Assembly (NCBI GenBank): GCA_036389485.1
Contig: DASVPR010000048.1
Location: 1-64,000 of the forward strand
DNA: 64,000 nucleotides
Reading direction: 5' to 3'
Source: CADCVT01 sp036389485
GTDB lineage: Bacteria; Actinomycetota; Thermoleophilia; Solirubrobacterales; Solirubrobacteraceae
Each line of letters starts with the position of its first letter. The stretch's first letter is position 1. This document shows positions 24,880 through 32,189 of the stretch, one piece after another. Made by a program: the position numbers and the translations under genes. Under the pieces are notes generated by a model that was not told the origin of the DNA, did no database searches, and worked only from the letters and a program-made list of their open reading frames with translations.

Positions 24880-25881
24880 TCAGCCCTCCGAGTGGCCGGA
24901 CAGACGATGCAGGTCGGCCTCGACCATCTCGCGCACCATCGCCTCGAACCCGATCCGCGGCTCCCAGCCCAGCACGTCCCGGGCCCGGGACGCGTCGCCG
25001 CACGCGACCGTCGTCTCCGGCGGACGCACCAGCGACTCGTCGACGCGCAGGTACGGCGCGGCCTCGAGCCCCACGACCCCGAACGCGGCGTCCGCGAACT
25101 CGCGCACGGTCCGCGCGACGCCGCTCGCCAGCACGTAGTCGCCGGGCTCGGAGTGCCGCAGCGCGAGCACCATCCCGCGCACGACATCCGAGGCGTGCAG
25201 CCAGTCGCGCCGCGCCTCGAGGTCCCCGACGAGGACCTCCTTCTCCAGCCCCAGCTTCACCGCCGCGGCGCCGCGGGACAGCGTCCGCGTGACGTACCGC
25301 TCCGGCCGCCGCGGCGACTCGTGGTTGTACGCGACGATCGAGCACGCGAAGAGGCCGCGCGAGCGCAGCACCCCGCACAGCTCGTGCGCCGCGAGCTTCG
25401 CGACGCCGTACGGGCTCGCGGGCCGCGGCGGCGTGTCCTCGCGCTGCGGCGAGACGCCCGACGCCCGGAAGATCTCCGCCGAGGACGCGACGAGCACCCG
25501 CGCCCCGACCTCCCGCGCCGCGCCGAGCACCACCGCGGTCGCGCCAGCGATCGCCGCCATCGTCCCCGCCGGGTCGTCCCACGACGCCGGCACGAACGCG
25601 GGCGCCGCCAGGTGGAAGACCTCCGCCGGCGCCGCGTCGACGATCGCCGCGCGCAGAGCGGGCGCGTCGAGGAGGTCCGCCTCGACCGTGGGCACGGAGG
25701 GATGCGGTGGCGACCCCGGCCGGACCACCCCGACGACCTCGCGGCCCTCCGCGAGCAGCAGCTCCGCGAGGATCGAGCCGTCCTGGCCGGTCACCCCGGT
25801 GATGAGCGAAGGGGCGCGGGCGGAGGGGCCGGGCGCGGGCGAGCCGAGGGGCTGGTCGGTCGGGGAGGCGCCGGGCGTCAA
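24880..25881 (-). CDS. GDP-mannose 4,6-dehydratase-like SDR (NAD-dependent epimerase/dehydratase)
   Basis: The 333-residue extended SDR starts at TTG 25881 in a TTGA overlap with the upstream epimerase stop; no ATG or GTG is available at a suitable place. It shows TGVTGQDGSILAELL (Rossmann), SSAEIF, SPYGVAKLAAHEL (Tyr-x3-Lys) and NHESPRRPERYVTR, a hallmark of GDP-mannose 4,6-dehydratase. The dehydratase makes GDP-4-keto-6-deoxymannose, precursor of fucose or rhamnose/perosamine. Some residues are degenerate relative to canonical Gmd, so a reductase (Rmd-like) is possible. It is cotranscribed with the next gene. Confidence 0.82.
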   Translation of the reverse strand: MTPGASPTDQPLGSPAPGPSARAPSLITGVTGQDGSILAELLLAEGREVVGVVRPGSPPHPSVPTVEADLLDAPALRAAIVDAAPAEVFHLAAPAFVPASWDDPAGTMAAIAGATAVVLGAAREVGARVLVASSAEIFRASGVSPQREDTPPRPASPYGVAKLAAHELCGVLRSRGLFACSIVAYNHESPRRPERYVTRTLSRGAAAVKLGLEKEVLVGDLEARRDWLHASDVVRGMVLALRHSEPGDYVLASGVARTVREFADAAFGVVGLEAAPYLRVDESLVRPPETTVACGDASRARDVLGWEPRIGFEAMVREMVEADLHRLSGHSEG

Positions 25882-26813
25882 CGGGCGGCTTCGAGCGTCC
25901 GGCGGATCCCCTCGCGGACGTCGACGCGGCTCTCCCACCCGAGGACCTCCCGCGCCCGCCCGACGGCGAGGCAGCTGCGCGCGATCTCGCCGAGCCGCGC
26001 GTCGGCGAACTCGGGCGCGAACTCGTCCTCCGACTTGCCGACGGCCTCGCGCATCGCGTCGATCAGCTCGAGCACCGTGGTCTCCTCCTCGGTGCCGATG
26101 TTGATCGCGCCGCCGGCGTCCGCGCCCGACGCCGCGACGATCGCCTCGACGAGGTCCCCGACGTAGATGTAGTCGCGCGTCTGGCGACCGTCGCCGAACA
26201 CCGTCGGCCGGCCGCCGTCGAGCGCGCGGCCGGTGAAGATGGCGATCACGCCCGCCTCGCCGTGCGGGTCCTGCCGCGGGCCGTAGACGTTCCCGAACCG
26301 CAGCGCGACCGTCGACAGCCCGTGCAGCCGCTCGTACAGCCCGAGGTACGCCTCGGCGCAGAACTTCGACTGCCCGTAGCCCGCCATCGGGCGGGGCGCG
26401 TGCTCCTCCGGCGTCGGGACGACGTCGGTCTCCCCGTAGATCGCGCCGCCCGTGGAAGCGAAGACGAAGCGCGAAGCGCCAGCCGAGCGCGCCGCCTCGA
26501 GCATGTTGATCGTGCCCTCGATGTTCGTCCGGGCGTCGTACGCCGGCCGGGCGACGGACACCCGCACGTCGATCTGGGCCGCCAGGTGGAAGATCAGCTC
26601 TGGGCGCTCGCGCCCGGCGATCTCGGCCATCGCCGCCCCGTCGCGAATGTCCGCGCGGTGCAGGCGGGCGCCGCGATCGAGCGCCGCCGCGAGGTTCGAC
26701 TCCTTCCCCGAGGAGAGGTCGTCGACGACCGCGACGTCGTCGCCGCGCTCCAGCAGGGCGTCGACGAGGTTGGAGCCGATGAACCCGGCTCCGCCGGTGA
26801 CCAGGGCGCGCAT
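25878..26813 (-). CDS. NAD-dependent sugar-nucleotide epimerase (UDP-glucose 4-epimerase-like SDR)
   Basis: The 311-residue protein has TGGAGFIGSNLVDALL, HLAAQIDVRVSV, ASTGGAIYGE, GYGQSKFCAEAYL (catalytic Tyr-x3-Lys) and RFGNVYGPRQDPHGEAG. These match GalE-like epimerases that act on UDP-glucose/galactose or UDP-HexNAc. It starts at ATG 26813; the next 200 bp upstream contain a short hydrophobic reading frame and no clear promoter. It is first in a two-gene operon with the Gmd-like gene. Confidence 0.9.
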   Translation of the reverse strand: MRALVTGGAGFIGSNLVDALLERGDDVAVVDDLSSGKESNLAAALDRGARLHRADIRDGAAMAEIAGRERPELIFHLAAQIDVRVSVARPAYDARTNIEGTINMLEAARSAGASRFVFASTGGAIYGETDVVPTPEEHAPRPMAGYGQSKFCAEAYLGLYERLHGLSTVALRFGNVYGPRQDPHGEAGVIAIFTGRALDGGRPTVFGDGRQTRDYIYVGDLVEAIVAASGADAGGAINIGTEEETTVLELIDAMREAVGKSEDEFAPEFADARLGEIARSCLAVGRAREVLGWESRVDVREGIRRTLEAAR

Positions 26814-26929
26814 GGGCGGACGATGGTAGCCGCGTCACCCGTCGCCGCCGCGCGGCACAGCGCGACCAGCAGGACCAACGCCGCCGTCCAGACGGCCGTC
26901 CCGACTCCGATGCCGAGCGCAAGACCCAT
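26594..26929 (-). CDS. Possible small one-TM membrane protein overlapping the epimerase (uncertain)
   Basis: A GGAGG sits six bases before ATG 26929, which opens a frame MGLALGIGVGTAVWTAALVL: a single strong membrane segment in a very short protein. The frame has no stop until 26594, so the last ~70 residues would be read out of frame through the epimerase gene and look like GC-rich noise. Either it is a true small protein with a long overlapping tail, or the SD serves something else. The hydrophobic start and good SD are the only support. Confidence 0.3.
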   Translation of the reverse strand: MGLALGIGVGTAVWTAALVLLVALCRAAATGDAATIVRPCAPWSPAEPGSSAPTSSTPCWSAATTSRSSTTSPRGRSRTSRRRSIAAPACTARTFATGRRWPRSPGASAQS

Positions 26930-27014
26930 AGCGCGCCTCCGCGGCAGATCCGTTCTGCCCCGGCGAGGCTTCACCTACGCCTCCGAGGTTGACGCCCCAC
27001 CCGGACGGAGCGCG

Positions 27015-28529
27015 CTACATGCCGCGGCGGCCGAGCATGTACGGGACGGTGCGGAGCAGGATCTTCATGTCGCTCCAGAGCGACCACCCCGCGACGTAGA
27101 GGTAGTCGATCTTCACCATCTCGTGCAGCGGCACCCGGGCCGAGCCCAGGATCTGCCAGTGCCCGGTCATGCCCGGCGTCAGCTGCAGCCGCCGGCGGTC
27201 CCAGCCCGTGATCTGCTCGTCCTCGTCCAGCACGAGCGGCCGCGGCCCGACGAGGCTCATGTCGCCGGTCATCACGTTGAACAGCTGGGGCAGCTCGTCC
27301 AGCGACGTCCTGCGCAGCAGCCTGCCGACGCGCGTCACGCGCGGGTCGTCGGCGATCTTGAAGAGGCCCTCGGCCTCGTTGATCGCCCGCAGCTCGGCCT
27401 TGCGCTCCTCGGCGTCGTTGCACATCGTCCGGAACTTGCAGATGCGGAAGTGCTTGCCGTCGCGCCCGACGCGCGTCTGGCGGAAGAGCACCGGCCCGCG
27501 CGAGTCGAGCTTGATGGCGATCGCGATCGCGAGCATCAGCGGGCCCGCGACGAGCAGGCCGAACGTCGCGCCGCACAGGTCGAACGCCCGCTTGACCATC
27601 CGCGAGGAGCGCGTGAGGCCGAAGCGGCGGACGCCCAGGAGCGTCACGCCCTGGACGTGGTCGAAGACGACCGAGCTGCCGACCACGTCGAGGATCCGCG
27701 GCACGAGGCTCACGCGGACGCCCACGCTCTTGGCGGCGCGGACGAAGTCCAGCATCTCCTCGGCGGGCAGCGCGTGCGGGTCGATGACGATGCGGTGCGC
27801 GCCGGTCCACGAGATCAGCTCGCGCAGCTCCTGCGCCGTGGCGGCGCGGTCGCCGCGCCGGGCGGTCCGCTGCAGCGACATGCGCCCGACCAGCTCCGCC
27901 TTGACGTCGTCCGTCCGGAGCTTGGTGCCGAGCCGCTCGTAGCTGGCGGCGTCGCCGATGAACAGGCAGCGCTCGACCGGCGCGAACCGCCCGACGAAGC
28001 CGCGGGCTGCCCGGCGGCCGACGAGCGCGAAGCCGAACAGCGCGGCCCACAGGACCACGACCTGCTCGTCACCCAGCTGACCGTCGATGAGCACGTCGTC
28101 GAGGATCCACAGCACGAGCGCGTACAGCGTCGACAGCTGGAAGAGCTGCGGCGCCTCGTCCATCGTCGTCTTGCGGATGAGCAGCTCGTCGCGGTCGTAG
28201 AGGCCCTGGATCTTGCTCGCGGCCACGATCAGCGGCAGCGCGAGGAAGGTGGCGAAGCGCAGCCGGTCGTCGCCGAGGACCGACACGCAGAGGAAGAGCG
28301 CGAGCGCCGCGGACGTGACGTCCGCGTACGCGAGGACGCGCCGGTACATGCGGTCGCGGGACTCGACCTCACGCGTCGCCGACTCGATCTCGAGGATCGC
28401 GTCGGGGGCGAGGCGGGGATCGACCGTCGCGGCATCGACGGCCAGGCGGCCGAGACGCGGACGGGTGATTCTCTTACGCCGGGCTGTGGGGGCCGGCACT
28501 CCGGGCATGGGTCGACTACTGGCTTCCAA
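27015..28529 (-). CDS. Polyprenyl-phosphate sugar phosphotransferase (WbaP/bacterial sugar transferase family)
   Basis: The 504-residue protein has four N-terminal membrane segments, a CoA-binding-like/NAD-like central domain (ERCLFIGDAAS), a fifth hydrophobic segment (GATFGLLVAGPLMLAIAIAI) and the C-terminal catalytic bacterial sugar transferase domain with KLDSRGPVLFRQTRVGRDG, KFRTMCNDAE, RRTSLDELPQLFNV, GDMSLVGPRP and LTPGMTGHWQILG. It transfers a sugar-1-phosphate from UDP-hexose to undecaprenyl phosphate, the first step of repeat-unit assembly. It is transcribed alone, from a promoter I place at 28605-28633. Confidence 0.95.
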   Translation of the reverse strand: MEASSRPMPGVPAPTARRKRITRPRLGRLAVDAATVDPRLAPDAILEIESATREVESRDRMYRRVLAYADVTSAALALFLCVSVLGDDRLRFATFLALPLIVAASKIQGLYDRDELLIRKTTMDEAPQLFQLSTLYALVLWILDDVLIDGQLGDEQVVVLWAALFGFALVGRRAARGFVGRFAPVERCLFIGDAASYERLGTKLRTDDVKAELVGRMSLQRTARRGDRAATAQELRELISWTGAHRIVIDPHALPAEEMLDFVRAAKSVGVRVSLVPRILDVVGSSVVFDHVQGVTLLGVRRFGLTRSSRMVKRAFDLCGATFGLLVAGPLMLAIAIAIKLDSRGPVLFRQTRVGRDGKHFRICKFRTMCNDAEERKAELRAINEAEGLFKIADDPRVTRVGRLLRRTSLDELPQLFNVMTGDMSLVGPRPLVLDEDEQITGWDRRRLQLTPGMTGHWQILGSARVPLHEMVKIDYLYVAGWSLWSDMKILLRTVPYMLGRRGM

Positions 28530-28604
28530 CGAAAGCTCCGAGCGGATCTTGTGTTAGTGCCGGTGCGTCCTTCCGTGGACTGGCGGCGATCACCGGCAGG
28601 AGCG

Positions 28605-28633
28605 AACCTAACCGTCCTGGCCGCCCATGTCCA
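28605..28633 (-). promoter_or_regulatory. Promoter of the priming sugar transferase gene
   Basis: On the minus strand TGGACA (28633-28628), 17-bp spacer, TAGGTT (28610-28605) fits a housekeeping sigma promoter with a single mismatch in the -35 box. The start codon at 28529 is about 70 bases downstream of the predicted start point. Confidence 0.5.
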
Positions 28634-28766
28634 CTGCTTTCCTGCTCATCTGACATCGGAGATTCGTCCAAGGCATGGCCACCAGACTTTTTTCGGGCGC
28701 CAGTCAGAAACCGGGCGGCCCGTTCGTATGAGGGGGTGCATGACCGCTTTCGAGCCAGGAGCTGGA
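28634..28766. other. Intergenic sequence upstream of the small Gly/Asn-rich protein
   Basis: These 133 bases contain a short T-run (28688-28693) without a convincing stem. I see no clear riboswitch or plus-strand promoter. Confidence 0.3.
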
Positions 28767-29132
28767 ATGGGCCAGTGGGATGAGGATCTCGACGAGGTCG
28801 CCCAGCGCCTTCGCGAGCACCGCCCCGAGGCGTCGGCCTTGGAGCTCGATCAGATCAAGATGAGGGCGATGGCGAAGGCCGCGTCCTCGCGACCGAGAGG
28901 AGCCGTCTTGAAGACGCGCCTTCTGGCCGCCCTCGCGTCCCTGGCCCTGATGGCCGGCGCGACGGGTGGCGTCATCGCCGCTGCCGGCGGCAACGGCAAC
29001 GGCAACGCGGCGAAGGGCCAGTACGGCCAGCCGGGCAAGGGCTGTGGCGACAAGAACCACGACCACACCGGGCCTCCCGGCAAGAACAACGGCAACCAGC
29101 CGTGCCCCGCGCAGGCCGGCGGCAAGAAGTAG
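28767..29132 (+). CDS. Small membrane-anchored/secreted Gly/Asn-rich protein
   Basis: The 121-residue product starts at ATG 28767, with AGGAG five bases upstream; ATG 28740 or 28728 would lengthen it. The first 35 residues are acidic/basic and helical (GQWDEDLDEVAQRLREHRPEA). A membrane or signal segment follows (LLAALASLALMAGATGGVIAAAG). The C-terminal region is Gly/Asn/Lys rich with two cysteines (GNGNGNAAKGQYGQPGKGCG). It could be a tail-exposed small surface protein. It lies just before a strong GC hairpin and opposite the ABC-2 permease. No family recognised. Confidence 0.65.
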   Translation: MGQWDEDLDEVAQRLREHRPEASALELDQIKMRAMAKAASSRPRGAVLKTRLLAALASLALMAGATGGVIAAAGGNGNGNAAKGQYGQPGKGCGDKNHDHTGPPGKNNGNQPCPAQAGGKK

Positions 29133-29156
29133 CCACCGCGCAAGCGACGTGACTTC

Positions 29157-29183
29157 GGAGGGCGGCCCCTGTGGCCGCCCTCC
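29157..29183 (+). terminator. GC-rich perfect hairpin between convergent genes
   Basis: The sequence GGAGGGCGGCC-CCTGT-GGCCGCCCTCC is an 11-bp perfect stem in the 71-bp gap between a plus-strand gene ending at 29132 and a minus-strand gene ending at 29204. No U-tract follows on either strand, but the position suggests a bidirectional terminator. Confidence 0.55.
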
Positions 29184-29203
29184 GCCGTTAAAAAGCAGGC
29201 GCG

Positions 29204-30022
29204 TTAGTACTCGCCGATCGACCCCCGCCGGCGCTGCCACCGCAGGCTCGCCGTGAACAGCGCGAGCCCGAGCGGGATGCAGACGACGGCGATGGCGACG
29301 AGGCCGAGCACGTCGTCGCCCCAGCCGCCGCCGCGGTAGAGCGCGGCCCGCGCGCCGTCGAACGCCATCTTCGTCGGCGCCAGCGAGGCCAGCGGCTCCA
29401 GCCACCCGGGCAGCACCGCCACCGGGAAGTAGGCGCCGCCGAGCATCGTGATCGTCAGCGTCCCGATCGCCGCGATCGCCTGGGCCTGCTTGACGAGCAG
29501 CACAATCGCCCCGAAGACCAGGCCCAGCGCGAAGAAGAGCAGCGTCGTCGCGAACAGCACGAGCACCAGGCCCAGCCAGTCGGCCCGCGAGAAGTCGACG
29601 CCCAGGACGAGGTCGGCGCCGAGGAGGTAGACGCCGGCGCGCAGGCCGGAGTTCAGGAACGGGTAGCACGCCAGCCCCAACCCCAGGTCGGCGTCGCGGA
29701 CGGGCTGGACGACGACCGCCTCGAGGGTCCCGGTGAGCTGCTCCTCGCGGATGCGCCGCGTCAGGCCGATCGTCGAGGACTGGATCACGAACCCGAGCAC
29801 GACGCCGACGAGCGCGAACGCGAAGTAGCTCGGCGCGCCGGAGAGCTCGGCGGGGTCGACCTCGCGGAACGTCTCGGAGATGAAGTAGTAGAGCGAGACG
29901 CCGAGGAGCGCCGCGAAAGCCTCGAGCCCCCACGCGAGGCGGTAGGAGCGCGCGTTGTCGAAGTCCCGGCGGGCGATCGCCCGGACGACGGCCGGGCTCT
30001 GGCGGCTAACCGGCCAGGTCAT
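29204..30022 (-). CDS. ABC-2 type permease, cassette A
   Basis: The 272-residue protein has six membrane segments and the ABC-2 pattern: a first hydrophobic segment (AFAALLGVSLYYFIS), an EEQLTGTLEAVVVQPV cytosolic loop and a GGAYFPVAVLP periplasmic re-entrant. Its counterpart in cassette B (58919-59734) shares EQ(F/L)TGTLEA, YFPV and a closely similar layout. It overlaps the ATPase gene by 17 bp, so they form one transporter. In context it is the likely exporter of the RiPP-like product; a role in glycan export is an alternative. Confidence 0.85.
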   Translation of the reverse strand: MTWPVSRQSPAVVRAIARRDFDNARSYRLAWGLEAFAALLGVSLYYFISETFREVDPAELSGAPSYFAFALVGVVLGFVIQSSTIGLTRRIREEQLTGTLEAVVVQPVRDADLGLGLACYPFLNSGLRAGVYLLGADLVLGVDFSRADWLGLVLVLFATTLLFFALGLVFGAIVLLVKQAQAIAAIGTLTITMLGGAYFPVAVLPGWLEPLASLAPTKMAFDGARAALYRGGGWGDDVLGLVAIAVVCIPLGLALFTASLRWQRRRGSIGEY

Positions 30023-30629
30023 GGGTCCGGTGGCAGTGGGTCACGTCCTCGTCGCGGTGGGTGGCGATGAGGACGGCGAGATCGGGGCGGCGGTCGAGCG
30101 CCGCCCACATCCCGGCGGTGGCGCCTTCGTCGAGCGAGCGGGTCGGCTCGTCGAGCAGCAGCGCCGCCGGCGCGCCGAGGAGCGCGCGGGCGAACCCGAG
30201 CTGCTGGGTCATCCCCGTCGAGCACCGGCTGACGCGCTGCGCCGCGATCGCGCCGATCTCGAGCTCGTCGACGACCTGCTGCACCTCGGCGCGCGCGGCG
30301 CGGAGCGAGGGCAGGCGCAGCCGGGCGAAGAAGAGCAGGTTGTCGCGGCCCGACAGCCGCAGGTAGAAGGAGCGGTCCTGCGAGAGCGTCGCGCCGATGC
30401 GCCGCCGCGCCTCCAGCGTGCCGGCCGGCTCGCCGCAGACGAGCACGGTGCCCGCGGAGGGCTGGATCGAGCCGAGCACGCAGCGCAGCAGCGTGCTCTT
30501 GCCGCTGCCGTTCGGGCCGCGCAGGGCGACACGCTCCCCGCGCTCGACGACCAGGTCGACGCCGCCCAGCACCTCGCGGCGCCCGAACGAGCGGCGGACG
30601 CCCTGCGCCTCGACGACCGCGCCGGCCAC
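30006..30629 (-). CDS. ABC transporter ATP-binding protein, cassette A
   Basis: The 207-residue ATPase has Walker A GPNGSGKST, Q-loop LSQDRSFYLRLSGRDNLLFF, a divergent signature CSTGMTQQLGFARALL (in place of LSGGQ), Walker B ALLLDEPTRSLD and ATHRDED (H-loop). It is strongly similar along its length to the cassette B ATPase at 58303. It starts at GTG 30629, 4 bp downstream of the PqqD-like gene stop. With the permease it makes a two-component ABC-2 exporter, unlike the single fused ABC exporter common for lasso peptides. Confidence 0.9.
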   Translation of the reverse strand: MAGAVVEAQGVRRSFGRREVLGGVDLVVERGERVALRGPNGSGKSTLLRCVLGSIQPSAGTVLVCGEPAGTLEARRRIGATLSQDRSFYLRLSGRDNLLFFARLRLPSLRAARAEVQQVVDELEIGAIAAQRVSRCSTGMTQQLGFARALLGAPAALLLDEPTRSLDEGATAGMWAALDRRPDLAVLIATHRDEDVTHCHRTHDLAG

Positions 30630-30633
30630 CGCG

Positions 30634-30903
30634 TCAGCGCTCGAGCAGGTCGCGCTCGCGGAGGTCCTCGATGAACGCGCGGATGTCCCGGCGCGCGGTC
30701 TCCGCGTCGACCTCGAAGCCGGCGGTCACGACCTCGACGAGCCGCTCGAGGTCCGTGCCCTCCGCGAGGTGCGGCCACATCGCGGCGCCGACGGGCCCGA
30801 CCGCGAGGTACATCGACTCGGCGACGTCGAGCGCGACGACCTCCTCGCCGACGGCGCGCCACTCGACCCGGTCGGCCCGCAGCCGCAGCGTCTCCTCGCT
30901 CAT
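30634..30903 (-). CDS. PqqD-like protein (RiPP recognition element; lasso B1-like)
   Basis: The 89-residue protein has the PqqD-fold pattern: VVALDVAESMYLAVGPVG (two strands), AAMWPHLAEGT, DLERLVEVVTAGFEVDAETARRDIRAFIEDLRERDLL (helices). In lasso and other RiPP pathways this fold binds the leader peptide and presents the core to the maturation enzymes. It starts at ATG 30903, 19 bp from the divergent ATG of the cyclase. It is the only such protein I find in the window and could serve both precursors. Confidence 0.85.
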   Translation of the reverse strand: MSEETLRLRADRVEWRAVGEEVVALDVAESMYLAVGPVGAAMWPHLAEGTDLERLVEVVTAGFEVDAETARRDIRAFIEDLRERDLLER

Positions 30904-30922
30904 GCGGCGGCAGACTAACGCC

Positions 30923-32098
30923 ATGCCCGAGCCCGGCCTCCGCCCGCTGGACGTCGCCTGCGGCTGGCCGTTCGACGACGAGCCGCCGCCCGCGACGCCC
31001 CTGGCGCCCGAGCGGCGCGAGACGCCCGCCGACGCGCTCGAGGCGCTCGTGCTGCCGTCGCTGGAGCGCACCCCGTGCGTCGTGAGCTTCTCCGGCGGCC
31101 GCGACTCGTCCGTCGTCCTCGCGGCCGCGGTGCGCGCGGCGCGGCGCCACGGCGTGCCGCTGCCGGTGCCGGTCTCGTTCGTGTTCCCGCACGCCCCGCG
31201 CACCGTCGAGACCGAGTGGCAGGAGCGCGTCGTCCGGCACCTCGGGCTCGACGACTGGGTGCGCGTCGACCGGCCGGAGGAGCTCGACTACCTCGGGCCC
31301 GCGGCGCGGACGATGCTGCGCCGCCACGGCGTCGTCTTCCCGGCGAACGCGTTCTGGCACTCGCTCGTGCTCGAGCACGCGGGGGGCGGCGCGCTGCTGA
31401 CCGGCGCCGGGGGCGACGAGCTGTTCGGCGCCTGGCGCTGGCGGCGCGCCGCGGACGTGCTGGCCCGGCGCGAGCGGCCGCGGCCGAGGGACGCCGCGCA
31501 CGTCGCGCTGGCGCTGGCGCCGCCCGGGGCGCGCCGGCTCGTGCGACGCAGGGGCAGCGCGCTGGAGCTGCCGTGGCTGCGGCCGGCCGCACGGCGCGCC
31601 GTCGACCGCGCGTACGCCCGAAGGCGCGCCGCCGAGCCGCTGTCGTGGCCGCGCCGCGTCGCGTGGCTCGGGCGCCTGCGGTACGTGGCGCTGCAGCAGC
31701 GCACCGTGGGCGCGCTGGCGGCCGATGCCGGCGCCACGGCCGCGCATCCGTTCTTCCACCCGCGGCTGCTCGCGGCCGTCGCCGCGGCGGGCGGCCGGCA
31801 CGGCTTCGGCGATCGCACGGCCGCGCTGCGGGCGCTGTTCGGCGACCTGCTGCCCGCCGACGTGCTCGCGCGCCCGACGAAGGCCGTGTTCAGCGCGGTG
31901 TGGCAGGGCGCCGCGACGCGGCGGTTCGCCGAGGAGTGGGACGGGACCGGCGTCGACCCCGAGCTGGTCGACGTGGAGCGGTTGCGGGAGCTCTGGCGCG
32001 GTTCGCGCAGCGATGCGCGCACCTCGCTGCTGCTCCACCAGGCGTGGCTGAAGTCCGCGCCCCAGGACGTGGACGAATATCGCACGCCGAAGAGTTGA
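30923..32098 (+). CDS. Asparagine-synthetase-like lasso cyclase (macrolactam synthetase), cassette A
   Basis: The 391-residue protein contains the AsnB C-terminal synthetase domain: PP-loop SFSGGRDSS (about 55-63), acidic/metal-binding TGAGGDELFG (160-169) and late PTKAVFSAVW. The N-terminal glutaminase domain is absent (first 50 residues are Pro/Asp/Glu rich). In lasso biosynthesis such enzymes adenylate the Asp/Glu side chain and form the isopeptide bond with Gly1. Two paralogues occur in cassette B. Its ATG is 19 bp from the PqqD-like gene ATG, so the two are divergent and probably share a promoter zone. Confidence 0.88.
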   Translation: MPEPGLRPLDVACGWPFDDEPPPATPLAPERRETPADALEALVLPSLERTPCVVSFSGGRDSSVVLAAAVRAARRHGVPLPVPVSFVFPHAPRTVETEWQERVVRHLGLDDWVRVDRPEELDYLGPAARTMLRRHGVVFPANAFWHSLVLEHAGGGALLTGAGGDELFGAWRWRRAADVLARRERPRPRDAAHVALALAPPGARRLVRRRGSALELPWLRPAARRAVDRAYARRRAAEPLSWPRRVAWLGRLRYVALQQRTVGALAADAGATAAHPFFHPRLLAAVAAAGGRHGFGDRTAALRALFGDLLPADVLARPTKAVFSAVWQGAATRRFAEEWDGTGVDPELVDVERLRELWRGSRSDARTSLLLHQAWLKSAPQDVDEYRTPKS

Positions 32099-32123
32099 TC
32101 GGCCCCCGCGCGCGGGTTAGGGT
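32095..32123 (+). promoter_or_regulatory. Promoter of the lamin-tail domain protein
   Basis: TTGATC (32095-32100), 17-bp spacer, TAGGGT (32118-32123). The -35 box overlaps the stop codon of the cyclase gene. The GTG start at 32190 lies about 60 bases downstream, preceded by AGGAG. Confidence 0.55.
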
Positions 32124-32189
32124 CGCTCGGTCGCGGTGGGGCACTTCCGCGACTGCCGCCAACCTGTTCACCCCCACGAGGAGTCCTGC

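Noticed and set aside
24880..26922. Extension of the Gmd-like protein to 26922
   Set aside because: The upstream part runs through the epimerase in the wrong frame. TTG 25881, overlapping the epimerase stop, is the natural start.
28534..28766. Riboswitch in the intergenic region before the small Gly/Asn-rich protein
   Set aside because: No conserved stem pattern or known consensus could be recognised; only a T-run and a minus-strand promoter were clear.
30209..32038. Long minus-strand frame opposite the cassette A cyclase
   Set aside because: It is a shadow of the cyclase and ATPase; only the partial overlap with the ATPase shows family-like motifs in another frame.
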